A DNA stretch of 64,000 nt. It comes from Aquila chrysaetos chrysaetos (taxonomy: Eukaryota; Chordata; Aves; Accipitriformes; Accipitridae). The DNA lies in assembly GCF_900496995.4 (NCBI RefSeq), contig NC_044011.1, positions 21,608,041-21,672,040 of the forward strand, written 5' to 3'. The number at the start of each line of letters is the position of its first letter. The first letter of the stretch is position 1. The notes beneath the pieces are model-generated. The model was not told where the DNA came from, ran no database searches, and worked only from the letters and a program-made list of their open reading frames with translations. Shown piece by piece: positions 1 to 39,815 of the stretch. The position numbers and the translations under genes were made by a program.

Positions 1-1745
1 CCTAAATGCACTGAAGACAAAAATGACTCTGGTCAATGGAAATAATCCTATTAACTTCTTTGCTCCTACTCTTTCTTGGGCAATGTGTGAACTGGGGGGG
101 CAAGCTGAATGACAGCAAACAGCAAGCAGAATGTGAACTTTAGAGGATACAAGAGGGTAATTTTACAATAAGGAAAAAACCATAGCTGCTTAGGTTTAAT
201 TTGGTGTTTTCCCATGTTAAATGGGTTGATCTGTATGGTTTGGCATAGCCAGTAGAAGTCCAAATGCATCTTTCCAATAACATGTTCTGCTTGGCTGTTC
301 TTTCAGCATTTCGAAGTTTGAAGAACGATGCTGTTTCCTGTATGTGCTGCACAACTCAGATGACTTTCAAATCTATTTCTGCACAGAACTTCATTGCAGA
401 AGGTGTGTCACTTGTTATTTTAGAAAAAAACATGGCTTGTGATGGGGTAGATGGTATCTGCATGCACAACAGCGACTGACTGTTTCAGAACTGTAGTAAA
501 AGTTGATTTGAGCATTTTCAGTGATCACCACCTTTCAAATGAAAGCTTAGTACTAATAGTACCCTGGAGATGTATGAGGTTTGAAGGGTCAATGTGCAAG
601 CTCAGGCAAACATTAGAAACAAATATGATTACAAATTTAATTTTTTTTTTTACATACTTTGTGGGATTATTTTTCTAATACTTACCATATTAAGGCTTAC
701 TACAAGTGTTTGTTGCCTCCAATGCAACAACGCATCCTAAGCTTAAAACAGACTTTCTGAAGTGGGAACATTTGGGGTAACACAAGGTCTGGTTAAGATT
801 TCTCCTTTACTGTAAATAAAATTTTATTTATGATTATGAAGAAGCACACTTGATTTCCTTTACATTAGCATCATGTTTACATAAGTAAGATTGTACCAGT
901 ATCCCTACAGAAAACTTGGCAAGGGTTTGTTGCATAAAATCAGGGGTGTCTCAGTTTCTCTAAGCTGTGTTTCTGCTCCATAAGCTTGAGGGCTGTGGTC
1001 TTGAATTGATCCAGAAGGCATTCCCCGAGGAAATTTCATGTCTTTTTGTGCTAAAAAAGGCTGCAACATTACCAAAAATCACTTCAATACTCCATATTAA
1101 TGGCTGTGGCCACCTTCCAGCCCAGTCCCTAGCTTGTTCTCTCATCCATTCTAGTTCGTATAGGTTCTTTTACCATGTTCATTCCCCTTCATATCTGAGC
1201 ACTTCTTAGAAGACAAGTAAGCAATACCTTAGCATGACATGGTATTTGTACTTGCATTATTTCAAAGGGGTAGAAGTCATATGTAAGAGTATATTTTTTA
1301 AATGGGAAGTTGTAAAATAGACCCCCTTTTCATTCAAGCAAGAACTTGAAGCTAGCCTTCCTGCAGTACAAAAACTTCTCCAAACGTGTAGGCAGGACTT
1401 CTAGGCACTTCTTGTGATGCTTCAGTGCTTTCATTGGACATAAAGAAATGGTGGTATAGGATGAGAATTTCACCTGATACATAGATTTTGAAATATGAAT
1501 TAAATTAATAATTTCAGACATCATGGATGTCTTGCACATATAAAAGGAGTATGTAAAAAGTAGGAAAAAAAGCAGATTTTTGACTGTTAATTCTCCATGT
1601 AAATAATTTTTTTTTTCTTTTTGCTGATAAGCAAACTTTTACACTGGGTTTATATTTAAGTATAGTAAGTCCTCTTTTGGTTCATTCATTACTTTAGAGA
1701 GAAACGTTCTCTTTGTCCCCATACTGTCTCAAGTGTGTATTTGCT
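1..1745. other. MAP3K5 intron, no feature recognised
   Basis: AT-rich sequence upstream of the pyrimidine array. I looked for an earlier ASK1 exon and saw none with conserved residues and splice sites. The short open frames here look like chance. Confidence 0.7.
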
Positions 1746-3490
1746 TCTCCCCCCCCTTTCCTCTCTCCCCCCCCTTTCCTCTCCCCCCCCCCTTTCCTCT
1801 CTCCCCCCCCTTTCCTCTCTCCCCCCCCTTTCCTCTCTCCCCCCCCTTTCCTCTCTCCCCCCCCTTTCCTCTCTCCCCCCCCTTTCCTCTCTCCCCCCCC
1901 TTTCCTCTCTCCCCCTTTCCTCTCCCCCTTTCCTCTCCTCCCCCCCCTTTCCTCTCTCCCCCTTCCTCTCTCCCCCCCCTTTCCTCTCTCCCCCCCTTTC
2001 CTCTCTCCCCCCCCTTTCCTCTCTCCCCCCCCTTTCCTCTCTCCCCCCCCCTTTCCTCTCTCCCCCCCCTTTCCTCTCTCCCCCCCCCTTCCTCTCTCCC
2101 CCCCCTTTCCCCCTCTCCCCCCCCTTTCCTCTCTCCCCCCCCCTTTCCTCTCTCCCCCCCCCTTTCCCTCTCTCCCCCCCCTTTCCTCTTCTCTCCCCCC
2201 CCTTTCCTCTCTCCCCCCCCCCTTTCCTCTCTCCCCCCCTTTCCTCTCTCCCCCCCCTTTCCTCAGCTCCCCCCCCTTTCCTCTCTCCCCTTTCCTCTCT
2301 CCCCCCCCTTTCCTCTCCTCCCCCCTTTCCTCCTCTCCTCTCCCCCCCCTTTCCTCTCTCCCCCCCCTTTCCTCTCTCCCCCCCCTTTCCGTCTCTCTCC
2401 CCCCCCTTTCCTCTCTCCCCCCCCTTTCCTCTCTCCCCCCGCTTTCCTCTCTCCCCACCTCCCCCCCCTTTCCTCTCTCCCCCCCCTTTCCTCTCTCCCC
2501 CCCCCTTTCCTCTCTCCCCCCCCTTTCCTCTCTCTCCCCCCTTTCCTCCTCTCTCCCCCCCCCCTCTTCCTCTCTTCCCCCCCCTTCCTTCTCCCCCCCT
2601 TTCCTCTCTCCCCCCCCTTCCTCTCTCCCCCCCTTCTCTCCCCCCCCCTCTTCTCTCGTTCTCCGCCCCCCTTTCCCTCTCCCCCCCCTTTCCTCTCTCC
2701 CCCCCCTTTCCTCCTCTCTCCCCCCCTTTCCTCTCCTCCCCCCCCCTTTCCTCTCTCCCCCCCTTTCCTCTCTCCCCCCCCTTTCTCTCTCCCCCCCCCC
2801 CCCCCCTTTCCTCTCTCCCCCCCCTTTCCTCTCTCTCCCCCCCCTTTCTCTCTCTCCCCCCCTTTCCTCTCTCCCCCCCCCTTTCCCCTCTCCCCCCCCC
2901 CTTTCCCCTCTCCCCCCCCTTTCCCCTCGTCCCCCCCCTTTCCCCTCTCTCCCCCCCTTTCCCCTCTCCCCCCCCTTCCCCTCTCCCCCCCCTTTCCCCT
3001 CTCCCCCCCCTTTCCCCCTCTCCCCCCCCCTTTCCCCTCTCCCCCCCTTTCCCCCCTCTCCCCCCCCTTTCCCCCCCTCTCCCCCCCCTTTCCCCCCTCT
3101 CCCCCCCCCTTTCCCCCCTCTCCCCCCCCTTTCCCCCCCCTCTCCCCCCGCCTTTCCCCCCTCTCCCCCCCTTTCCCCCCTCTCCCCCCCTTTCCCCCCC
3201 TCTCCGTCCCCCCCTTTCCCCCCTCCGTGCCCCCCCCCCCCCCTTTCCCCCCTCTCCCCCCCTTTCCCCCCTCTCCCCCCCTTTTCCCCCCTCTCCCCAC
3301 CCCCCCCCCCTTTCCCCCCCCCCCCCCCCCCCCTTTCCCCTCTCCCCCCCCTTTCCCCCTCTCCCCCCCCTTTCCCTCCTCTCCCCCCCCTTTCTCTCAT
3401 CTCCCCCCCCTTTCTCTCTCTCCCCCCTTCTCTCTCTCCCCCCCCCCCTTTCTCTCCTCTTTTTTTTTTTCCCCCCTCCCCTTTTAACAG
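1746..3490 (+). repeat. ~1.7 kb polypyrimidine minisatellite, unit about 18 bp
   Basis: The core unit is CCCCCCCCTTTCCTCTCT (18 bp) with length changes in the C run and in the TC tail. Only about a dozen purines interrupt more than 1.7 kb of pure C/T. The minus strand is the matching G/A strand, with runs of 6-14 G separated by AAAGGAGAGA-type spacers. It has very strong G-quadruplex and triplex (H-DNA) potential. The array ends at the AG that splices MAP3K5 window exon 1, so it doubles as that exon's polypyrimidine tract. Confidence 0.97.
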
Positions 3491-31839
<28,349 letters not shown>

Positions 31840-32612
31840 CACTGAAATTTTTCATCACTTCTCTGCAGAGAGGAAAAAATTTCCTTTCAGCACAGAGCAG
31901 GTGTGCTGTCAGAAGGACTGTTGCACTTTAATCCAGTATTTGTTTACCAATGTTAAAAACACTGCAGCTTCCTGACTGCTTTTACTCCTATAATCCATAA
32001 GGAATCTGTAAACAACCTGCAACATTATTTTACTTTGTTTTTACATGCAAGTTTTTCAAAAATTTAAAAAAAAACTCAAAAAAACCCCACAAAAAAAACC
32101 CCATTATAAACTCCTGAAATATTGTAGTTAAAGTAAGCAGATGTTAATTTCATGAAAAACTGATGTAAGTTTTCATGTGACTGTACATCACTGGAAGAAA
32201 ACCCAAATGTGACAACAACTTCTCATGTTTCTTTTTCTTTGTAATATATCTCAATAATCTGTAGTAGAACTTCATAATTTCAATCATAATTAGATATTTT
32301 TCTGTTAGTGTGCAAGATCTAAAGGTAATTGTTTTTACCTACTGCCCTACATAGTTTAATATTGTTTATTTTTGGTAATTTAAGTTCTATGGTGCATTTG
32401 TTTTAGAGTTGTTCACGTACTACTGAACTGTACCAGTTGAATACACCTGAACCACAGTAATGTTAGCTTGTTCTAAAGCTATCTCTGACATACACAGTCG
32501 AAAATAAAAAGAACCTAAGACTGACTTTTTCCTATATTTTTAGACTTTTAAAATAATAAAGGTGTAGAACTGGAAAATATTGGAATAAAAAAGAAGAAAA
32601 AAGTCATACTGA
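31840..32612 (+). other. MAP3K5: MAP3K5 3' UTR (end estimated)
   Basis: The AT-rich sequence after the stop contains an A/C-rich tract near 32063-32103 and ends in a cluster of three polyadenylation hexamers. The 3' limit is inferred as about 20-30 bases past the last hexamer. Cleavage further downstream cannot be excluded. Confidence 0.65.
32503..32589 (+). promoter_or_regulatory. Cluster of three AATAAA polyadenylation signals
   Basis: Canonical AATAAA hexamers lie at 32503-32508, 32555-32560 and 32584-32589, about 665-750 bp past the MAP3K5 stop. They are the likely 3' end signals. Confidence 0.7.
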
Positions 32613-34969
32613 GTATTAAGGGAACGTTTCTGACACGTTAAAGTTACTGTGATTTGAGTTTGATAATCATAGCATTGAATATTTTCTCAGTTTTCCTGTT
32701 CAGTCTAATTCCCATACTGACACTCCAGGGCCAAACAAAATTCTTCTCTGGGCACTCCACTTGACTTGAGAAATGAATGTCCTGCCTCCATCCACTGAAT
32801 AGTCTGAATTGTGGCCTGTTGTTTTCTTCTGCTTTTGTTTATGCACAATGTCTTTTCTCACATAGAATGAAAAAGGATGGTGGATCTTCCTTGTTTATCC
32901 ACTGTCATTGTCACTCCAGCATTCTAGCACTGGGTATCATTAGATTCTTATGGGGCAGGTGCAAAAAATTCAATTGTAAGACTTGCCTGGACAAGAAGCT
33001 GCTTCTTTATTTATAAGCCTTGGTAATCAGTGAACAGCTTATGCCCTGAATTTTTCAGGTCTGGCAAGTATTTTCAAAGAAAATTAAATATTTTTTCTAA
33101 ACATAAACATGTTGTCCTAACATGTATGTAGTAATTTTTGCTGACTAAAACCCAATAATTATGTATAAAAACATTGGACTAAACAAAGAACAGTAGATTA
33201 AATAATTTTAATCAGATTTTTTTTACTCTGAAGATGGTTCCACTGAGGTTTGAGCACAGATGGATTGAACTCATTCCAAAACCATAACTACATTTCAGGA
33301 GAAACGTAGCTACTGCTTAGCAGTTTCTACTGCTGTTACAGCAGAAAACAGTACAATTTCAAGGTAGTTTTAAGCACTGGAAAGACCAGTGGTGGAGGTT
33401 GACTTGCAAAACCCAAAGCAACTAAAAAACTCTATACGTGGAAAAGTGACCCTAGGACAATGAACTCCCCTAATTTTATTTTTGTGCGAAACGTGATCCT
33501 ATATCACACTGTGACTACAGTCTGAAAACCTCTGATTTCATGACACATCAATAGGCCAGAGTGTAATTGCATTGCTTTATTTGTGTGTTGGCACTTTGAA
33601 AGCATGCAGCCTGTTCTCTGTGACTCAAGGTGCTCAGTAATGCCAGCTCTATGTGTAAGAGAAGGGAGTGTGATCGAGGAATCAGTTTACTGTCTCCACC
33701 TGACCTAGCCTGGCACCAGCTGGGAATTACTTCCTAGAGTTCACTGCTGGCCTCGCCAGACCCAAGGTGGCTTCTGCAGAGCTGCTCAGCAATCAGTTCT
33801 GTATTCTCCACTATAGGACTCTATCAAGTCCGATGCATGTCTAGGCCGGGCCATGTACACTTATGCTACTTGAGAGATCATGAACTGGTCTGAACGTGGT
33901 TCCCTGAACAGTGCAGCTTATCCATCTATGCACTAGATCTGTGCACAAAAGCTCATGTAATATTCCCACCTCAGGCTACTTCATAAAGGTTGTGCCAGAC
34001 ACATTACTTTTTATATCCTCGGACAGAATGTGAAGAAACATTTTGGGACGGAGTCCATCAGACAGGTCAGCCTGGGACTCCTCAGCCTGGCTCTCTGAAT
34101 ATGCTGGTAGATGCCTACATGGACCACAAGTGAAGGATTTGAGATTATGTTGTAAGGACGCATTATGTTTTAGTGTAGAATTTTGCCGAGGGCAACCTTT
34201 TGATTATATGGCATATCACTCCCTTTGAACTTGGATAGTCTTTTGGTCCTTGACTAGTGCTGTTGTAATTCCAGGGCTCAGCTTGACTGAGACATACCTT
34301 TCCACCTCCATTAAGAGAGCCAGAGTGCAGAAGTGAAAACTTGACCAAGGCAGTGCTGATTTTGGAGTCTTTTGTACCTTTCAGCGTAGATCCCAGTCTG
34401 TTCTTGTATCACACACTCCTGCCCACAAACTACAGGGCATGTTTATCACCCAAGCCCCAGCTCCTTCTGTTTTAGAGCACAAATGGCTCCTGGTAGAATA
34501 AAACATTCACCTTCCCTTCCCTTAGAGGACCTTGTGCCCTGAACTCAGCTCTTTGCGAAAGGAGGACGTTCTGCACAGTGGCAGAAACTTGTTTTGTCCA
34601 GCGCACCAGACCAAGGGAGCTGCACCTCTCCATCTGCTTGCCTGCATGCATGCCACAGCTGCATACCATGAGTTCCCCGATTCATTCACCTCTCTTCAAC
34701 TGTAGTTCTGATGATTGGTACGACCTGCAAGCAGATGCAAAATGAATTGAAGTTTTAATCTAGCCCTAGAACGCTTTTAAGGAAAAACATTCTTATGACC
34801 CTGGAAGGCAGCTTAGGGCAAGTTGAGCCGACCTCACGGGAAAGGTAATGAGACCATGACCTTTACAGAAAGGACTGATGTGTTGACAGCTCTTCACAGA
34901 GCCATTTTTTGGAAGCCAGGCCTTGCAGGTAGCTTAGGGTAGGTACCCAGCTGTTCAAAAGCATGTGCG
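32613..34969. other. Intergenic stretch between MAP3K5 and the CpG island
   Basis: About 2.4 kb. AT-rich at first, then rising in GC from about 33600 towards the island. No gene or recognised repeat. Confidence 0.6.
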
Positions 34970-36390
34970 GTAATAACGAGACTACAGCCGTACAGTTCTC
35001 TCCCAAAGGACGCGGTGCACCGCCTGGGCTTGTGAGGAGGCCGCTGGTCCTCCCGCCTCCTGTCCAGACATTGGCGGGGAATTGGTAATCAACCCCAAAC
35101 CCGTGGTTTCTCTCCGTGCCGGTACCTCACGAGCTGTGACGATGCGGCAGGAGCCCCTCCGAGGGGGGGTAAGAAAAAAAAAAAAAAAAAAAGAAAAAAA
35201 GACACCTGGGGAAACACCGGTACACCGACTAGGCCAGGGCTGCCGAGGGAGCCGGCTCTGCGGGCGGGCTGGTCGCCGCCCGCCCCCTCATCACCCCCGC
35301 GGAGGGCGGCGGGGTGTCGTGCCCGCGAGGGGCGGCCGTTACCCGCCCGCGGGCGCCGGGCCCGCCCTCACCTGCTCCCGGGCAGATCCCGCCGGCGGGG
35401 GACGTGGCGCTTTCACCTGCCCGGGGCCGCGGATCCGCGGGGCGGAGCAGCCGCGCTGGGCGAGGAGGAGACAGGAGGGATGGAGAGGGGAGAGGAGAGG
35501 GGGGCGACGAAGGGAGGAGGAGATGCCGGGGGGCGGGGGGGTGGGGGGGGGGGAGCGGGGCGGGGCGGCGGGCTGCGGGGCGAGCACCGGCGGCTGCGGG
35601 CGGCCGTGAGGAGAGGGAGCGCAGCGGGGCCCGGCGGCGGCGGCGGCCTCCTCTCGCAACAGGTGCGGGGCCGCCCCGCGGCTGCCCGTGCCCGCCGGGT
35701 GGCGAGGGGGCTTTCCTCCTTTCCCCCGGGTGTCACCCACCGCGAACCGCCTCCTACGGACCCGGCCCGGAGCCGGCCGGAGGGGCGGCCCCACGCAGGG
35801 GCGCTGCGGCCCGGCGCGGCCGGCGGGCAGAGCCGTGCCGAGCCGGTGGGGGCGGCGCGTCCGGCCCGTGCCCCGCCGTGACGGCGAAGAGAAGCAGCAC
35901 CCCCCCCCGCCCCCGCTCCCGGCCCCGCCGAGGGGTGTCGGCGGGTGCGCGCCGTCGTGCCTGGGGCACCGTTTGTTGTTCTGAAACCCTTCGTTTTCGG
36001 GGCTCGGTGTGCTGCCGGGCGCCGGCCCCGCGACGGGGCTAGCGCGGGGGTGCCGAGCCGCGCGGGGGAGGCCCGGCCCGGCCCGGTCCGGCCGGAGGGG
36101 AAGGGGCCCGGGGGGGGGCCGCCGGGCTGCGGCGCTGGAGCCCGGGGCGGGCGGGGCAGCGGGTTTTGAACGGGGCTTGAGGTAGCGGCGAGCTCCTGCG
36201 GTTAGGGTGAATACCTGCAGCATCCAGCTAACGGGGAGGAGGTAAGCCCCGGCGAGGGAGGAGGGATGTCTCAGTGGGGTTACGGTACCTGGTAGCTGCG
36301 CCTCGGCGGCGGCGGGCGCCTCTCCGAGCGAGGCCTGGGGCTGTCCGCAGGAGCCCGGGGTTTCGGCTGCGCCTTAAAAGTGCGCAAGCC
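34970..36390 (+). promoter_or_regulatory. MAP7: Large CpG island, presumed MAP7 promoter with noncoding first exon
   Basis: A dense CpG, very GC-rich segment with several GC boxes (GGGGCGG near 35438 and 35553-35565) and a (GCG)n run near 35630. It lies about 2.4 kb past the MAP3K5 poly(A) signals. MAP7 starts just downstream of MAP3K5 on the same strand in human, so this is the likely MAP7 promoter. A consensus donor (GGAG then gtaagc at 36242) could end a 5' UTR exon. All three frames contain stops shortly before it, so that exon would be noncoding. The gene assignment rests on synteny. Confidence 0.65.
35168..35200 (+). repeat. Poly-A tract at the island edge
   Basis: About 30 bases of A with few G interruptions, abruptly inside GC-rich sequence. 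Confidence 0.85.
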
Positions 36391-38749
36391 ACGGGCTTCT
36401 AAAGCCCATGCTTCCTATAGGCAGAGCAGGGAGGTGTCTTTACATCTCCGCTAAGGAGGGACGTACGCTGCAAGAGCATTTAAAAACCCTTTTATTTTGT
36501 CCTGAGGGCGAGGAGGGTGCAGGGAGGAGATTTTGGCTTACGCAAGCGGATCGACTGCTGTATCACTGTTGTAGGCGCAGATGCTGTTTGCTTTTGCAGG
36601 CAGTGGAGGGGTTGCCTTTCTGGCATGTTCACTAGGAGGGCTGCTTGCTGGACTGTGAAGTCTGACTCCAGCTTTCAGTCCTCTCCTTTTTTCCTTTTTT
36701 TCCCTCCTTCCACAGTACAATTCCACTCATCCTTTGCTAGTCCTTCACTTCTCTAACATGAGTCCAAGTTTATCTCTGAATCACTGAGGTTTTTCATCAA
36801 AACATCTGAATAGGCCATATGGCTGTTGGTTAACTGTGTTTCCACAGTATAATATTTTTAATACGTATTTTATATAACGTAGGCATGCATTCGTAAGCAA
36901 CAACTGTGGGCAGACCCATCCAAATGTTGTCTTTCTGTATTAAAGTGAGAAGTATAGTGCTTTTGCTCAGAAATCCTTTTTACAAATTGCTCCCAGCCAT
37001 CACTCTTAAGTTCAGCTTCAGAAAGGATGTGCATCTGTTATCCTATGTGTTTCAAGGTTTGCAACCACATTAACTTCACTTTCCACAGGAAGAACTGGCT
37101 GTCAATGTATTTTTAAAGCCACGTTTAACAAACTGTTTACGAGTTCTCTACTTTACATTGTTGATGTGATTTTTTTTTTTAACTTATTATCAGTCTTTTT
37201 AATCGTTTACCAAAACCGGAGGCAAGCTGCCAGGTGATATGCATTTTGCATATGTGTAGTTTTAAAGGGTCTTATGTGCCTAGATTTATTCTGAGTTTGC
37301 TTTGTAGTTTCATTTCATGTTACTGTATTGAACTTTTACTCATTAGGACATACTTGTAGACAGGAGGTGGATCTGCTTGCATGAGTTGTTGGGTATTTTG
37401 AGTTCCAGTTGCTTTCTGCTGTCAAAGTTCATTCAAAATTTCCTCGTGTGTGAAATGTCGGAGTTAAAGTTCCTCTGTGAAGCTGTTTGTTGTTGTCTGC
37501 TGAGGTTCTTTTAGGTCTCCGAGTTATCACAGGGGCCGCTTTCCAGGTGTTCACAAACAGCAACACCCTCGCAGCATGTCAGGGAGCTGCTCCGTGGCTG
37601 TTTGGTCTGTCTGTGAGCCAGGAGATGTGTGCCCAGGGAGGGCCGTGTTGACAGCTTCGGCTGTGGTCTGCTCTGCAAGCAGAACGCCTGGGTCTGGATC
37701 CGGCTCCTCAGGAAGGTCAACCTCCCATCCTGGTTTGGTGAAACTACCTACTGGTTGATTTATTGCTCCTGTTTAAAAAAACAAAACAAGTCAGCTAAAT
37801 AGCTGTGTGTGTGTTTGGTTTGGGTTTTGGGTTTGGTTTTTTTTTTTCCCTCCTGTGGCTAGCTAGATATACAGACTTTCAGAGCTGGTGCTGGGGAAAG
37901 CTTTAACAGCACCATGAGGATTTTGGAGAGATGTTACAAGTGGATCCCTTTATTGTTGGGCAGATGGTCTGCTACGCTTAACTAGCTTTCTTCAGGTGAA
38001 TGGCTTAATTACCAGGGTGAGGGTTTTTTTTACTGTGCCATTCATAAATGCACAGATGGCAAAATGAGTACAGTGCTAAGGGGTTACACTAACTTATCCC
38101 AGTCAGAATTTTTTAATCATAGCTGCTTGACCATCTTATAGTGCTAACAAGCTTTTCAGTGATTCCTGAGATGAGCAGGGCCCTCTTGTGGGTAATACCA
38201 GAGAAGCTTCTAAGGCACCTCATTTTCTGGCTGCCCACCTGTAAACACGGTGGTGCCTCTGCCTGTGAGAATTGCCCACACGTGCTCTGGGCCACCTTGG
38301 CCAGCCCTGGGCACAGGTAACAATCCACTTAGGCGCTGGGAGACCAGAGAGAGCAATATGCTGGGTTTGTTGCAAAAAACTTTATTGTAATGATTTTGCA
38401 TACTCTTCTAGTTTAGTGTTCTCGTCTAAGTGAGTTTAATATCATTCTGTTCTTTTTGCAGCAAAGCAAGTCTGCGCTTTAAATGATGTCAGTGCCGGGT
38501 AGCTTGTTAAAGCCAAACACTGAGGTGTTCTCTCTGTAACAGCTGGTGAGACTTTTCATCTATCACTTGTTTATCCTGGCATTTTCTCCATCTGAGAATA
38601 AATCAAGTTTTAGCTTATTGAGTTATCATTATTTATTTTTTTTTTTAACAAATAGATGCATTAGAGGGGAGAACACAAAGATACAGAAGGCACACGGTAG
38701 GTGGGAGCTTAAAACACCATCTGGCTCCCCACAGCTCCTTCCCAGCGGT
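36391..38749. other. Presumed MAP7 first intron, between the two CpG islands
   Basis: Mostly AT-rich. GC-richer patches lie near 37500-37700 and 38230-38310, without recognised identity. No exon seen. Confidence 0.5.
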
Positions 38750-39090
38750 GAGAAAGTATTTTGCTGGAGCGGGTTTACACGGCGTTCTCGCACAGGGATT
38801 TTATCTCTGCCCGGCCCGGCCGGTTCCCGTTCCCTACGGGGGGAGCTGCCGGCCCCGCTGGGCACAGGGCGCTGGTGTCCCCGTGTCGGTGTGGGTGCGA
38901 GGAGCCCGGGGAGAGGGCGGTCGGTGTCCGTCCGTCCGTCCCGCGCCCCGGCAGCGGGGGCGGCCGGCCCTGCCCTGCGGTCTGGGCGCGCTGTGCCGCC
39001 CCAGGGTTACCGTGCTCCGGCGGCTGCTGTCGGCTCCGAGTCGTAGCTTAAACCTCGGTTATCAGGGCGCAAGGCGTCGTGAAGGTAACG
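38750..39090 (+). promoter_or_regulatory. Second, smaller CpG island with splice donor
   Basis: A short dense-CpG segment with a (CCGT)n stretch at about 38929-38942. A consensus donor lies at 39085 (CGTGAAG then gtaacg). An open frame crosses the donor and leaves it in phase 1, as does the candidate coding exon at 48086-48215. It may be an alternative MAP7 promoter and first exon. No coding similarity was recognised. Confidence 0.45.
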
Positions 39091-39648
39091 GTGATTTGAA
39101 GCGAAATGTTACGTTGCTGTGGTAGTATGTGCTTACAAATGCTAAAAGTGTGTATGTTGTTGGAGTACTCTGATTTCAATCCGTAATTACTTAAATGTTA
39201 GCCCTATTGTAAGTATTTCCTATCTTTTAATATATAAATTAAGCCGAGGATCTGCAATTCTTCTGTTGTCACCCCCCGCTGATAAAACCTATTCAAACTT
39301 TGAAATTCTGTACCGGTTCTTACGATTACTTAATTGGTCCTACATTAACAATCTCCTGAGTCAGTACTTCAGCTCTGAATGAATGAGACTGATTTATCAG
39401 TAGCTTGTAGAATGAAAATGATACAACTAAATTAAAAGTGTGGATGAGAGGGTTAAAATCCTTACAGAAGCCATCCCTCCACTTTAGAAAGCTGCTAAAG
39501 TACTGTCTCTTGGTATCTTTCATTGGTCAAGTAATGTTTGTGCAAGGACTATATGCTGTGGAAAAGTTTGAACAAGCCTTTTTATATGCATATTGTGTAA
39601 TGTGAGTCAGGCTGTCTTTCTCCACCCATCTACTCTTAGCACTGCTAG
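39091..39648. other. Presumed MAP7 intron, no feature
   Basis: AT-rich. Nothing recognised. Confidence 0.55.
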
Positions 39649-39815
39649 TGTAAAAAAAAATAGGGGGGGGGGTAGGGGAGGGAAAAAACACCCCCAAACC
39701 AACAAACACAAAATCAACCAAAAAAACCCAACTCAAAACCCCACCCCCAAAAATAAAAACAAACGCAAACAAAAAACCCAAAACGAAACACTACTACAAA
39801 AACCCCTCCAGAACT
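39649..39815. repeat. Low-complexity tract: A-run, G-run, then A/C-rich
   Basis: Nine A, then a run of ten G and further G-rich sequence, then about 130 bases made almost only of A and C with recurring AAACCC-like words. The + strand is almost free of T. Any reading frame here is an artefact of composition. Confidence 0.9.

Noticed and set aside
1-1700. Search for an additional upstream MAP3K5 exon
   Set aside because: None of the open segments matches the ASK1 regulatory region as I recall it or has paired splice sites.
35082-36223. Several 70-294-codon open frames on both strands in the CpG island
   Set aside because: High GC makes stops rare. The products are low-complexity Pro/Ala/Arg/Gly with no domain, and frames on opposite strands overlap each other.
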